From: Bacteroidaceae bacterium
GTDB taxonomy: Bacteria; Bacteroidota; Bacteroidia; Bacteroidales; Bacteroidaceae
Assembly (NCBI GenBank): GCA_017616445.1
Contig: JAFZYE010000037.1
Span: 1 to 55,389, forward strand
Length of the DNA stretch: 55,389 bases
Direction of reading: 5' to 3'
The notes beneath the pieces were generated by a model that worked only from the letters and a program-made list of their open reading frames with translations, did no database searches and was not told where the DNA came from. Position numbers and translations under genes: made by a program. This document shows, one piece after another, positions 1 through 7,480 of the stretch (positions within the stretch are counted from its first letter, which is position 1; the number at the start of each line of letters is the position of its first letter).

Positions 1-168
1 GTATTTGGACATACCACTACTATAGTAGTCACTCAACACTTGCAATTTAAAATCTTCACTGTAATGAAATCTTTTACTTTTTGTCATAACTTGATACTTG
101 GGTTGTGGTGAAAAAGTGTCAAGCTATTTCAGTATAAGACACCTTTTCCTTCCTATAGTATAGGATTC

Positions 169-267
169 TTCTTGGTTACTCGGAGTTTCCTCGGTGTTTC
201 CTCCTTGTTACCATAGAGTTGAGATAGAGTTGGTATAGAGTTAACATAGAGTTGGTATAGGCTTGAT
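169..267. repeat. 11-bp phased tandem array, about nine units
   Basis: Consecutive 11-mers can be read without gaps: ttcttggttac, tcggagtttcc, tcggtgtttcc, tccttgttacc, atagagttgag, atagagttggt, atagagttaac, atagagttggt, ataggcttgat. The units drift in sequence but keep the 11-bp register, close to one helical turn. The same period occurs at 19867-19899 and 20008-20128. Confidence 0.75.
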
Positions 268-297
268 TGCCGCTTTTGGCTACAGATAATTAAACAG

Positions 298-321
298 CTA
301 TCTATACTATAGTATAGATAG
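298..321. repeat. perfect 24-bp palindrome
   Basis: Positions 298-309 are the exact reverse complement of 310-321; the core reads ACTATAGT. Shorter relatives with the same core lie at 16-29 (ACTACTATAGTAGT, perfect) and 152-164 (CCTATAgTATAGG). It sits 37 bp beyond the GH53 stop. There is no T-run to make it an obvious terminator; a protein-binding site is equally possible. Confidence 0.7.
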
Positions 322-357
322 GTATTGGTGAGTATGACAGTATTTGGAAAGAAATGG

Positions 358-1401
358 CTATTTTGTTTCTACAAAGCCATCCATGATGACCGTGGGTGCT
401 CCTTTACTGTTGAAAGCACCTAACTTATAGCCACCTGGAAGACATTGAGGTTCCCAATAGAAGACACCTCGACAATGACCATTCGTTTCGTTACGAGCCT
501 CGCGAATCACACGAGTCAACTGTCGCCTTCCCTCTTCCATGATTTCAGGCTGTTGCTCATCTACTTCGTAGCCAGTTTCAACAATCATCACGTCACAGCC
601 GTACTTCTGACTGACATAGCGGATGTTCTTGATGCAATCGGAAATGATATCATCGGCCTTGAGTTCTGGGTGTCCATCCCTCGCCCAATAGGGATAGAGG
701 GACATTCCCACCATATCGAACTTACCCCCATACTTCAATACGATATCCAGATTCCAATCGTAGATGTCCTGACGATGACCTTTATCGAGATGGATGATGA
801 CGATAGCTTGAGGAAAGACTTCTTTCACCGCATCGTATCCTGCACGGATGAAGCCTGCATACTGCTGTGGATTCTTCTCAATATGTCCCATATCCCACAA
901 CAATCCGTTGGTAGTTTCGTTACCGACTTGTACCCAACGCGGCTCGATATCGTTTTCTTTCAGCAACGAGAGCACATCAATGGTGTGAGTACGCAAATCC
1001 TGCTTCATCTGCTCGAATGTATGACCACGCCAAGCTTGCGGAATGGGTTGCTTGCCTGGATCAGCCCATGAGTCGCTATAGTGGAAATCGACCATCAGAT
1101 CCATCCCCAGCGCTTTCGCCCTCTTGGCCATCGCCAGCAGTTCGTTCTTGTCGTTCGTACCACCAAAAGGATTAACCCAAACTCGCATGCGAATCGCTGA
1201 TAGCTGATAATCGGTCTTCAACAATTCTAGACAATCGCGTTCACGTCCCTTTACATCATAGAACTTCTGCCCACGACGTTCCTGACCTGTAAGAAAACCA
1301 ACATCAGCACCTTTTACAAAGTCTTTCTGCTGCGTTTGGGCGTTCATTTGTAGCGCTTGTATGAGCAGACTGATGACAACAAGAATCTTTGGTTTCATCA
1401 T
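358..1401 (-). CDS. arabinogalactan endo-beta-1,4-galactanase, GH53 family
   Basis: This is a secreted family-53 glycoside hydrolase of 347 aa, expected to cut beta-1,4-galactan of pectic arabinogalactan outside the cytoplasm or in the periplasm. The N-terminus has a Lys start and hydrophobic run ending near AQ (residues 20-22), a signal peptide. The (beta/alpha)8 barrel follows directly. The acid/base Glu162 is in VGNETTNGLLW and the nucleophile Glu275 in MIVETGY; RMRVWVNPFG near residue 71 is also typical of the family. Length fits a single-domain GH53. It starts with ATGATG; either Met works. A clear -33/-7 promoter at 1555-1585 gives a leader of roughly 145 nt that contains a REP-like element. 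It stands alone, with no SusC/SusD neighbour. Confidence 0.93.
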   Translation of the reverse strand: MMKPKILVVISLLIQALQMNAQTQQKDFVKGADVGFLTGQERRGQKFYDVKGRERDCLELLKTDYQLSAIRMRVWVNPFGGTNDKNELLAMAKRAKALGMDLMVDFHYSDSWADPGKQPIPQAWRGHTFEQMKQDLRTHTIDVLSLLKENDIEPRWVQVGNETTNGLLWDMGHIEKNPQQYAGFIRAGYDAVKEVFPQAIVIIHLDKGHRQDIYDWNLDIVLKYGGKFDMVGMSLYPYWARDGHPELKADDIISDCIKNIRYVSQKYGCDVMIVETGYEVDEQQPEIMEEGRRQLTRVIREARNETNGHCRGVFYWEPQCLPGGYKLGAFNSKGAPTVIMDGFVETK

Positions 1402-1457
1402 TACGTTCCTTTCTATTTTACAAATCTAATAATCATACTCCTCTACCGCCAAGCGGT

Positions 1458-1476
1458 CCCCCTCTCCTTAGGGGAG
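1458..1476. repeat. REP-like C-rich/G-rich palindrome
   Basis: CCCCCTCTCCTTAGGGGAG forms a short hairpin (CTCC/GGAG extended) within the 5' leader of the GH53 gene. It belongs to the same loose class as the elements at 6477, 7412, 21411, 51389, 51851 and 52051. Confidence 0.55.
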
Positions 1477-1554
1477 CAGCTAGAATGCATCAGCAGTCTT
1501 TCGTCTGCACTCCAGAACTCCACTCCTGCACTCCAATTAAAGAAGTTTGCTTTG

Positions 1555-1585
1555 CAAATATACAGGGTTTTCGTAAAATTACAAA
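1555..1585 (-). promoter_or_regulatory. Bacteroidota promoter for the GH53 gene
   Basis: On the minus strand a TTTG box (1585-1582) is followed after exactly 19 bp by TATATTTG (1562-1555), matching the -33/-7 consensus of the phylum. The start of transcription would be near 1548. Confidence 0.75.
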
Positions 1586-1646
1586 CGATTTTTGGCAAAA
1601 AAGCAGAATTCTAGCAATTGATGATGGTGGTTGACATTATTTTTTG

Positions 1647-1654
1647 TATCTTTG
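1647..1654 (+). promoter_or_regulatory. -7 box upstream of rpe
   Basis: TATCTTTG matches TAnnTTTG and lies 49 bp before the rpe ATG. A TTG at 1631 is too close for the usual spacing, so only the -7 element is convincing. Confidence 0.6.
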
Positions 1655-1702
1655 CACCACATTTTAAATTAAATAACTAACAGAACAAAACATCAAAATA
1701 GA

Positions 1703-2353
1703 ATGCTTGTTTCTCCATCACTGCTTGCAGCCGACTTCACATGTCTGAACAAAGAGATTGACATGATTAACCGTAGTGAGGCAGACTGGCTTCACCTGGA
1801 CATCATGGATGGTGTATTTGTGCCGAATATCAGTTTCGGATTCTCCGTACTCGATTCAATTGCGCCAATATGCCAGAAACCGCTCGACGTACACCTGATG
1901 ATTGTGGAACCTGAAAAGTTCATCAACCGCCTGGCTAAACTCGGAGCGACCATCATGAATGTACATTATGAGGCATGTACACACCTGCACAGAACCATTC
2001 AAGAGATTCACAATGCAGGCATGAAGGCAGCAGTAACCCTCAACCCCTCAACGCCTGTATGTATGCTTGAGGATATTATCAACGATGTGGACATGGTGCT
2101 ACTCATGACAGTAAATCCAGGATTCGGCGGCCAGCAGTTCATCGAGCACTCTCTCGATAAGGTGCGCACGCTCAGGACAATGATTGAGCGCACAGGGTCG
2201 CATGCGCTGATTGAAGTGGACGGAGGCGTGAATGCACGTACTGCCCCACTCCTTGCTCAGGCAGGAGTAGATGTGTTGGTAGCAGGCAGCTATGTGTTTG
2301 GAGCCGATAATCCAGAAGAACGAATCAAAGAACTAAAGAACTTAACAGTATGA
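1703..2353 (+). CDS. rpe: ribulose-phosphate 3-epimerase
   Basis: Interconverts D-ribulose 5-phosphate and D-xylulose 5-phosphate in the pentose phosphate pathway, in the cytoplasm. The 216-aa length is standard. Visible family motifs in order: SPSLLAADF at the N-terminus, WLHLDIMDGVFVPN with the metal-binding His and Asp, DVHLMI, MTVNPGFGGQ, and EVDGGV close to the C-terminus, all expected of the TIM-barrel epimerase. The ATG follows a -7 box by a short leader. The stop overlaps the start of the next gene as ATGA, so rpe and the DUF4827 lipoprotein are probably one operon. Nothing appears to be missing. Confidence 0.97.
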   Translation: MLVSPSLLAADFTCLNKEIDMINRSEADWLHLDIMDGVFVPNISFGFSVLDSIAPICQKPLDVHLMIVEPEKFINRLAKLGATIMNVHYEACTHLHRTIQEIHNAGMKAAVTLNPSTPVCMLEDIINDVDMVLLMTVNPGFGGQQFIEHSLDKVRTLRTMIERTGSHALIEVDGGVNARTAPLLAQAGVDVLVAGSYVFGADNPEERIKELKNLTV

Positions 2354-3000
2354 AACAAACAATATGGGCGTTGGTCGCATTGTGTGGGATGACAATGTTG
2401 GTCAGTTGTGACAATGGTGAGACCTACGCTGACATGAAGGAACGCGAGAAGAATGCCATCAACCGGTTTATTACCGACAACAACATCAAGGTGATAAACT
2501 ATGAGCAATTCGTGGCTCAGGACTCCACGACCAATGTGGAAGAGAATGAGTTTGTGCTGTTCAATGAAGACGGCATCTACATGCAGATTGAGGCGCGTGG
2601 TGAAGGAAAATCGATGATAGAGATGGCGAAGGAGCAGTCGAGCGACAGCACCATCAGCAAAACCATCCTCTGTCGTTTCTTCGAATACGACATCGAAGGT
2701 GGAGACACTATCACCACCAACAAATACAGTTCAAGTATTGTGGACAAGATGCTGGTGAAATACATTCACCGCAGCAGACGCTACCAGGCTTCGTTCACCG
2801 AAGGAAGGATGGTGGAAAAATACAGGAGTTCGGTTGTGCCTCAAGGATGGATCAAACCGCTCGACTATATCCGCCTGACTCGTAATGCAGGCAAAATCGC
2901 CAAAATACGCATCATCGTACCACACTCATCGGGTACCAGCAATGCATCGGGCTATGTGCTGCCAATGTATTACGAAATCAGTTATCAGCTAGGCATTTAG
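2350..3000 (+). CDS. DUF4827-type lipoprotein
   Basis: A 216-aa exported lipoprotein: the signal peptide ends in LVSC (Cys20), after which the chain is soluble. The body matches my memory of the Bacteroidota family DUF4827, whose fold is FKBP-like, but no proline-isomerase activity can be claimed. Recognisable features are the early KEREKNAINRFI helix, the NEFVLFNEDGIYMQ strand region and a C-terminal VPHSSGTSN...YVLPMYYEISYQLG segment, which resembles the end of FKBP-fold proteins. It overlaps rpe by 4 bp, so expression is coupled. In related genomes it is usually found with housekeeping genes. Function unknown; the family call is from recognition only. Confidence 0.75.
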   Translation: MKQTIWALVALCGMTMLVSCDNGETYADMKEREKNAINRFITDNNIKVINYEQFVAQDSTTNVEENEFVLFNEDGIYMQIEARGEGKSMIEMAKEQSSDSTISKTILCRFFEYDIEGGDTITTNKYSSSIVDKMLVKYIHRSRRYQASFTEGRMVEKYRSSVVPQGWIKPLDYIRLTRNAGKIAKIRIIVPHSSGTSNASGYVLPMYYEISYQLGI

Positions 3001-3072
3001 CTTACAGATTAAGAGGTAAGGAGTAAGAGGTAAAAGGAATGACTGCTGATAAAAACAACCTTTGGTATCGTC

Positions 3073-3146
3073 GAACGAAGTGATAACTTCTGAGCGATAG
3101 CGGTAACTTCGAGCATCGCGTTAACTTCGAGCGAAGCGATAACTTC
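3073..3146. repeat. 18-19 bp tandem array, four units
   Basis: Units start at 3073, 3092, 3111 and 3129. Each ends in (G/T)ATAACTTC or close variants and begins GAGCGA or GAACGA; GAAG...CTTC pairs inside units could form small hairpins. It lies between the DUF4827 gene and glmM. Confidence 0.7.
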
Positions 3147-3159
3147 TAAAAAAACAGAT

Positions 3160-3192
3160 AAATTGTAAATAGTAAATCGTTAAATTGTAAAT
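3160..3192. repeat. 33-bp dispersed repeat, copy 1
   Basis: This A/T-rich 33-mer ends 6 bp before the glmM ATG. It matches 47357-47389 at 32 of 33 positions (T/C difference at position 22 of the repeat). Internally it has a rough 7-bp period (AATTGTA, AATAGTA, AATCGTT). Confidence 0.85.
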
Positions 3193-3198
3193 AAGATA

Positions 3199-4605
3199 AT
3201 GAGTTTAATTAAGTCTATTTCAGGTATCCGAGGAACTATCGGAGGAAAAGCAGGTGAAGGATTGAATCCACTCGACATCGTAAAGTTTACATCTGCATAC
3301 GCAACACTTATCCGTCGCACGACAACGAACAAAAGCAATAAGATTGTCGTAGGTCGTGATGCACGCATCTCTGGCGAGATGGTGAAGAACGTAGTCTGTG
3401 GAACCCTCATGGGCATGGGGTTCGATGTAGTCAACATTGGACTTGCTTCCACGCCAACCACTGAGCTCGCAGTCACAATGGAAGGCGCATGTGGTGGTAT
3501 CATCATCACAGCCAGTCACAACCCACGTCATTGGAACGCACTCAAGCTCCTGAACCATCGTGGAGAATTCCTCAATGCGGCAGAAGGCAACGAAGTGCTG
3601 GCCATTGCAGCAAAAGAAGATTTTGAATTTGCTGAAGTAGATCAGTTGGGACATTACAGCGAAAACGACACATACAACCAGCGTCACATCGACTTGGTAC
3701 TGAACTTACCACTCGTAGATGTTGAGGCTATCAAGAACGCACAGTTCCGTGTAGCCTTCGATGCTGTCAACTCAGTAGGTGGTGTCATCCTCCCAATGCT
3801 CCTCAAGCAACTGGGCGTGGAGACCATCACCCCACTCTATGCAGAACCAACAGGCGACTTCCAGCACAACCCAGAACCACTCGAGAAGAACCTCGGCGAC
3901 ATCATGAGCCTGATGAAACGAGGCGAACACGATGTGGCATTCGTTGTAGACCCTGACGTAGACCGTCTGGCTATGATTTGTGAGGACGGACGCATGTATG
4001 GTGAGGAATACACACTCGTCACAGTAGCCGACTACGTACTCAGCCTTACACCTGGCAACACAGTGAGCAACCTTTCGTCAACACGAGCACTGCGCGATGT
4101 GACTCGCAAATACGGAAAGGAATACAATGCAGCAGCCGTAGGTGAAGTAAATGTCGTAACCAAGATGAAGGAAACCAACGCCATCATCGGAGGTGAGGGC
4201 AATGGCGGAGTCATCTATCCACAGGCACACTACGGACGTGATGCCCTTGTAGGAATCGCACTCTTCCTCTCACATCTTGCACATAAAGGTTGCACAGTCA
4301 GCGAGCTGCGCAAACAATACCCAGAGTATCAGATTGCAAAGAACCGCATAGACCTCGACCCATCAACTGACGTGGATGCAATCCTGAAGAAAGTAAAAGA
4401 AATGTTCGCAGCAGACCCAGACGTACAGGTGAACGATATCGACGGTGTGAAACTCGACTTCCCAGACAAGTGGGTACACTTACGCAAGTCGAACACCGAA
4501 CCTATCATCCGTGTCTACAGCGAAGCTGAAACCATTCAGGATGCTGATGCACTCGGAAAGAAAATCATGGACATCGTCTACAGCAGCGCTGCCAGCGCAT
4601 CATAG
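3199..4605 (+). CDS. glmM: phosphoglucosamine mutase / phosphohexomutase
   Basis: An alpha-D-phosphohexomutase of 468 aa. In this position of the phylum the likely reaction is glucosamine 6-phosphate to glucosamine 1-phosphate, feeding UDP-GlcNAc for peptidoglycan; phosphomannomutase activity is the alternative. The catalytic phosphoserine loop is TASHNP with Ser106, the Mg site is DPDVDR (Asp250, 252, 254), the sugar-specificity loop is GEGNGG, and the phosphate-binding loop near the C-terminus is RKSNTEPIIRVY. All four domains are present. The stop lies inside the last codons of the convergent LytTR gene (28-bp tail-to-tail overlap). A dispersed 33-bp repeat directly precedes the ATG; no clear promoter box was found. 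Confidence 0.88.
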   Translation: MSLIKSISGIRGTIGGKAGEGLNPLDIVKFTSAYATLIRRTTTNKSNKIVVGRDARISGEMVKNVVCGTLMGMGFDVVNIGLASTPTTELAVTMEGACGGIIITASHNPRHWNALKLLNHRGEFLNAAEGNEVLAIAAKEDFEFAEVDQLGHYSENDTYNQRHIDLVLNLPLVDVEAIKNAQFRVAFDAVNSVGGVILPMLLKQLGVETITPLYAEPTGDFQHNPEPLEKNLGDIMSLMKRGEHDVAFVVDPDVDRLAMICEDGRMYGEEYTLVTVADYVLSLTPGNTVSNLSSTRALRDVTRKYGKEYNAAAVGEVNVVTKMKETNAIIGGEGNGGVIYPQAHYGRDALVGIALFLSHLAHKGCTVSELRKQYPEYQIAKNRIDLDPSTDVDAILKKVKEMFAADPDVQVNDIDGVKLDFPDKWVHLRKSNTEPIIRVYSEAETIQDADALGKKIMDIVYSSAASAS

Positions 4606-5378
4606 TATTTTTTGCTGACAGGTATATGTGGCTTGTCCACCGAATCCAACTCCGCAAGGATATAACCATCTTTATCCTTGCGGAGTGATTTTACATGCTC
4701 CTTATTAATAATATATGAACGATGGCAACGTAACAGCCCATAGCGTTCACACATCTCCTCAAGGTTCTTCATGCTGTTGCGCAACACGTATGTCTTCTCC
4801 TTTTCCTTATCGATATACGTGATATTCACATAGTTTTCCTCAGCAGAGATATACAATACGTTCTTTGCCTGCGCTACCAGCTTCAGGTTGCCATGTGTAT
4901 CCAGAAACCGCATTTTGGTCTTTACGTCCACCTCATCAAATACCTTTTTATGGGTTAATTTCAAAGAAAGACCAATAATCACATAAGGAAAGACAAGGAT
5001 AAATGACAGCCAATACACAGAATCGCCCAGCACCTCCAGATAAGGTATCGAATGCTGCAACATCAGCCACAAATAAAGGGTTACAAAATGAGCGATGACA
5101 ACAACCTCCATACAACACCAAAAGATATACCAGCCCATTGAGAGCTGAAGATATCCACGCAGGAAGTATAAAACCAGACGTGTAATGAGCAATGTCACCA
5201 ACATGATACACGAGAGCATCACCAAGTTGAAAGCATACAAACCGCGCCCCATATCCAGGAATTCGTCTAAATCAAACGGGCGATAAATCAAAACGAACAC
5301 AAGGAAAGAGAACGGAATCATCAGTGAGTACAACAATTGTACATTGAAACGATAGAAAACATCTGATATTTTTGCCAT
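4578..5378 (-). CDS. membrane-anchored LytTR-family transcriptional regulator
   Basis: A 266-aa protein with about four hydrophobic helices in residues 15-135 (for example MIPFSFLVFVLIY, LVMLSCIMLVTLLITRLVLYF, YWLSFILVFPYVIIGLSL) and a C-terminal LytTR DNA-binding domain from about 158 to 262, marked by LYISAEENYVNI, the RCHRSYIIN motif and VSKKYYDAL. There is no receiver domain, so it is not a classical response regulator; a membrane-tethered regulator sensing some envelope signal is an inference. It is convergent with and overlaps glmM by 28 bp. Three phased TTTCGTCACAAA repeats lie just upstream, where such a protein could bind, suggesting autoregulation and control of the divergent gene. 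Confidence 0.88.
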   Translation of the reverse strand: MAKISDVFYRFNVQLLYSLMIPFSFLVFVLIYRPFDLDEFLDMGRGLYAFNLVMLSCIMLVTLLITRLVLYFLRGYLQLSMGWYIFWCCMEVVVIAHFVTLYLWLMLQHSIPYLEVLGDSVYWLSFILVFPYVIIGLSLKLTHKKVFDEVDVKTKMRFLDTHGNLKLVAQAKNVLYISAEENYVNITYIDKEKEKTYVLRNSMKNLEEMCERYGLLRCHRSYIINKEHVKSLRKDKDGYILAELDSVDKPHIPVSKKYYDALAALL

Positions 5379-5395
5379 AATTCATCCCAAATTTG

Positions 5396-5474
5396 GGTGT
5401 GACGAATTTTCGAAACCCCGATTTTCGTCACAAATATACGACTTTCGTCACAAATAGACGTATTTCGTCACAAA
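5396..5474. promoter_or_regulatory. candidate LytTR operator: three direct repeats at 20-bp spacing plus an inverted copy
   Basis: TTTCGTCACAAA occurs at 5423, 5443 and 5463, exactly 20 bp apart, and an inverted relative GTGTGACGAA lies at 5397-5406. LytTR proteins bind direct repeats about two helical turns apart, which fits. The array is between the LytTR gene and the divergent AMP-binding gene. Binding by this particular regulator is an inference. Confidence 0.55.
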
Positions 5475-5496
5475 AAATTAATAATTCGCCACTACT

Positions 5497-5530
5497 TTTT
5501 GCAAACAAGGGGTTTCAATTGCTAACTTTG
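5497..5530 (+). promoter_or_regulatory. promoter for the truncated AMP-binding gene
   Basis: TTTTG (5497-5501) is followed after 21 bp by TAACTTTG (5523-5530). The predicted transcript start near 5537 leaves a leader of about 18 nt to the ATG at 5555, which decides that start against the TTG at 5393. Confidence 0.75.
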
Positions 5531-5554
5531 CACTCGGAAAATAAAACGACACAC

Positions 5555-6472
5555 ATGAAACGCATAAAACCATTAAACGACTACGAAACGGCAAGCATCG
5601 CGCTCACCAACTATTGCAAGGGACGCGACCTCACATACAACGAATTAGCCGTTGGTATTACCCATATTCACCACATTCTAAGCACACACGGAGTGAGCAA
5701 GAACGACCGTGTGGCAATCACCAATGAAGAGACAGAGGTATGGGCCATCAAATTGGCAGCAATCGTCACCTATGGTGCAGTGGCCGTCATTGTGCCCAAC
5801 CAAGCCAGCAACACAGACAAAGAATATATAAATAATGTGTCGGCTCCCGTTATGAGTCTGGACGGATACGACAGTTTAGAACAGTTGCTCAACACCCCTA
5901 CTCGCCGCCCTGTCAGAATCAACATCATGCAGTTTTCGCTCGATGATGACATCATCATTGATTTTCGTCGTGACCGTTGCGGCCAGCTCCATGCTGTGAC
6001 AACAAAGGTGTACGAGTTTATGCAATTGGCCGAGACCATCAAGACCCGTTACAGCAGCCTTCGTCATTCACGCATGCCACTGATGCTACTTGCCAACCAA
6101 AACAGCGTGGATGCCAAGGAAGTCCTGGCTGCCCTCTCGATTGGTGCTCACATCGCAATGGCAGGTAGCCAACCCTCATCGGGCACCCTACTGAAATGTC
6201 TCAAGCACTATCGTCCACACTTCGTATGCCTGGACACCAGTACAGCTGAACGACTCATCCGCGAGCGTGTTCTGCCAATGCTTCACAACCCCAACACACC
6301 GTCCCACATGATGAGTTCGATTGCACGCCGCAACCTCATGAAGCAAGCTCGCAAACGAATGATGTTCGCATTAGGGGGATGCATTCTCATGGTCAGTGTG
6401 ACAGGCGGAAGATTCAGCCCGGATATAGAGACATTCCTTCAGCGTATCGACTTCCCATATCAAATCATTTAA
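5555..6472 (+). CDS. truncated AMP-binding (ANL superfamily) protein
   Basis: A 305-aa protein resembling the N-terminal half of acyl-CoA synthetases. LTYNELAVGITHIHHIL and KNDRVAITNEETEVWAIKLAAIVTYGAVAVIVPNQ match the family opening, and the middle (VLAALSIGAHIAMAG, LKHYRPHFVCLD, then RRNLMKQARKRMMFALGG) matches the long-chain synthetase core. The ATP-binding P-loop (TSGTTG type) between these is missing, and the chain ends at DFPYQII, just where YGxTE would follow. So it has no visible catalytic apparatus. It could be a decayed gene or a retained non-catalytic protein; the intact reading frame and clean promoter argue against recent decay. A REP-like element and heptamer repeats follow the stop immediately. 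It is divergent from the LytTR regulator. Confidence 0.7.
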   Translation: MKRIKPLNDYETASIALTNYCKGRDLTYNELAVGITHIHHILSTHGVSKNDRVAITNEETEVWAIKLAAIVTYGAVAVIVPNQASNTDKEYINNVSAPVMSLDGYDSLEQLLNTPTRRPVRINIMQFSLDDDIIIDFRRDRCGQLHAVTTKVYEFMQLAETIKTRYSSLRHSRMPLMLLANQNSVDAKEVLAALSIGAHIAMAGSQPSSGTLLKCLKHYRPHFVCLDTSTAERLIRERVLPMLHNPNTPSHMMSSIARRNLMKQARKRMMFALGGCILMVSVTGGRFSPDIETFLQRIDFPYQII

Positions 6473-6476
6473 TGGC

Positions 6477-6520
6477 CTACCCCCGACCCCTCCCGAATGG
6501 GAAGGGAGAAAGACTTTAGC
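6477..6520. repeat. REP-like element directly after the truncated ANL gene
   Basis: A C-rich arm (CCCCCGACCCCTCCC) and a G-rich arm (GGGAAGGGAG) flank GAAT, followed by AGACTTTAGC. A related ending (AGAGGGACTTTGC) occurs in the copy at 7412-7465. Confidence 0.6.
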
Positions 6521-6523
6521 GAG

Positions 6524-6558
6524 TTGACTATTGACAGTTGACAATTGAAAATTGTAGA
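6524..6558. repeat. heptamer array, five units
   Basis: Units TTGACTA, TTGACAG, TTGACAA, TTGAAAA, TTGTAGA follow each other without gaps right after a REP-like element. This is one of several 7-bp arrays in the window. Confidence 0.7.
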
Positions 6559-6652
6559 GTCCAAAACATAGGAAATAGCAGGCGAGTAGACATTTGGTAG
6601 ATAAAGTTGTTACTTTTTTTCTGTTTTTTTTCTTCGTTTCATAAAAAAGTAG

Positions 6653-6660
6653 TAACTTTG
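6653..6660 (+). promoter_or_regulatory. -7 box upstream of the TPR gene
   Basis: TAACTTTG matches the consensus and lies 72 bp before the ATG. The upstream T-rich stretch has no clear TTTG at the right distance. Confidence 0.55.
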
Positions 6661-6731
6661 CATGCTTTATTGGCAATTTATGTGCCAAAAGCTATCGTTG
6701 ATCAATTAAACAATAACAAAAAAATACAGAA

Positions 6732-7409
6732 ATGGCAAAAAACAAAAAAGCATCGAACGACGTCATTGGTCTCGATGTACAACTGAGTAAATCAGAGGCT
6801 TTTATTGAAAAGCACCTCAAGTTAATTCTTGCAATCCTTGCAGTGGTCATCATCGTGGTATCAGGCATCTTCCTGTATCGTCACTACAAGGCAAACCAAA
6901 CAGCAGAAGCAAACGAAGCTATCGCAGCCAGCCAGAATGCATTCGGCATGGAGCAGTATGAGCAGGCATTGAACGGCGATGGTATCCAAGAAAAAGGATT
7001 CTTAAAGATTATCGACGAGTATAGCGGTACATCTACTGCTAACCTCGCTAAGGCATACGCAGGCTTGTGCTACCTCAACCTGGATCGTCTGGACGAAGCC
7101 ATCAAGATGTTGGAGGAGTTCGACCCTCAAGATGATCAGATGATTTCACCAAGTGCAATCGCTGCCCTCGGCAACTGCTACGTGAAGAAGGGTGAAAACG
7201 AAAAGGGTGCTGAGACACTCGTCAAGGCTGCCAACAAAGCAAACAACGATGCAGTAAGCCCTGTATTCCTGTTACAGGCTGGCGAGGTGTACGAAGAACT
7301 CGGCAAAGCAGACAAGGCACTCGAACTGTACAAGGAAATCAAGAGCAAGTACTTCCGCTCACCACTGAGTGTTGAGATAGACAAGTACATCGAGAGAGTA
7401 AGCAAATAA
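6732..7409 (+). CDS. membrane-anchored tetratricopeptide repeat protein
   Basis: A 225-aa protein with a short cytoplasmic N-terminus rich in Lys, one transmembrane helix at about residues 31-50 ([22 protein letters not shown]), and a helical repeat domain. TPR-like units are visible at about 103-135 ([23 protein letters not shown]), 142-165 ([20 protein letters not shown]) and 180-205 ([21 protein letters not shown]). The layout resembles YfgM-type anchors that assist envelope protein folding, but that role is only an analogy. Its own promoter precedes it, and REP-like elements lie on both sides. It may be cotranscribed with ribH, 71 bp downstream. Confidence 0.8.
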   Translation: MAKNKKASNDVIGLDVQLSKSEAFIEKHLKLILAILAVVIIVVSGIFLYRHYKANQTAEANEAIAASQNAFGMEQYEQALNGDGIQEKGFLKIIDEYSGTSTANLAKAYAGLCYLNLDRLDEAIKMLEEFDPQDDQMISPSAIAALGNCYVKKGENEKGAETLVKAANKANNDAVSPVFLLQAGEVYEELGKADKALELYKEIKSKYFRSPLSVEIDKYIERVSK

Positions 7410-7411
7410 AA

Positions 7412-7465
7412 GCTCCCACCCTACCTCCATCGGGGAGGATTCCAACGAGGAGAGAGGGACTTTGC
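7412..7465. repeat. REP-like element between the TPR gene and ribH
   Basis: C-rich half (CTCCCACCCTACCTCC) and G-rich half (GGGGAGG, then GAGGAGAGAGGG) with ACTTTGC at the end, resembling the copy at 6477-6520. Confidence 0.55.
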
Positions 7466-7480
7466 AATTATTATAAATTT

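Larger units (their letters stand above)
1..357. other. gene-free left edge with palindromes and phased repeats
   Basis: No credible coding region. The stretch lies 3' of the GH53 gene and holds three palindromes sharing CTATAGTA (16-29, 152-164, 298-321) and an 11-bp phased array at 169-267, listed separately. An imperfect inverted repeat (GTGTC at about 112-121 pairing with GACAC at about 138-142, extended by A/T pairs) could form a weak hairpin. Whatever lies left of position 1 is not visible. Confidence 0.6.

Noticed and set aside
445-1071. 208-aa plus-strand frame
   Set aside because: It is the shadow of the GH53 gene, whose catalytic motifs are clear on the other strand.
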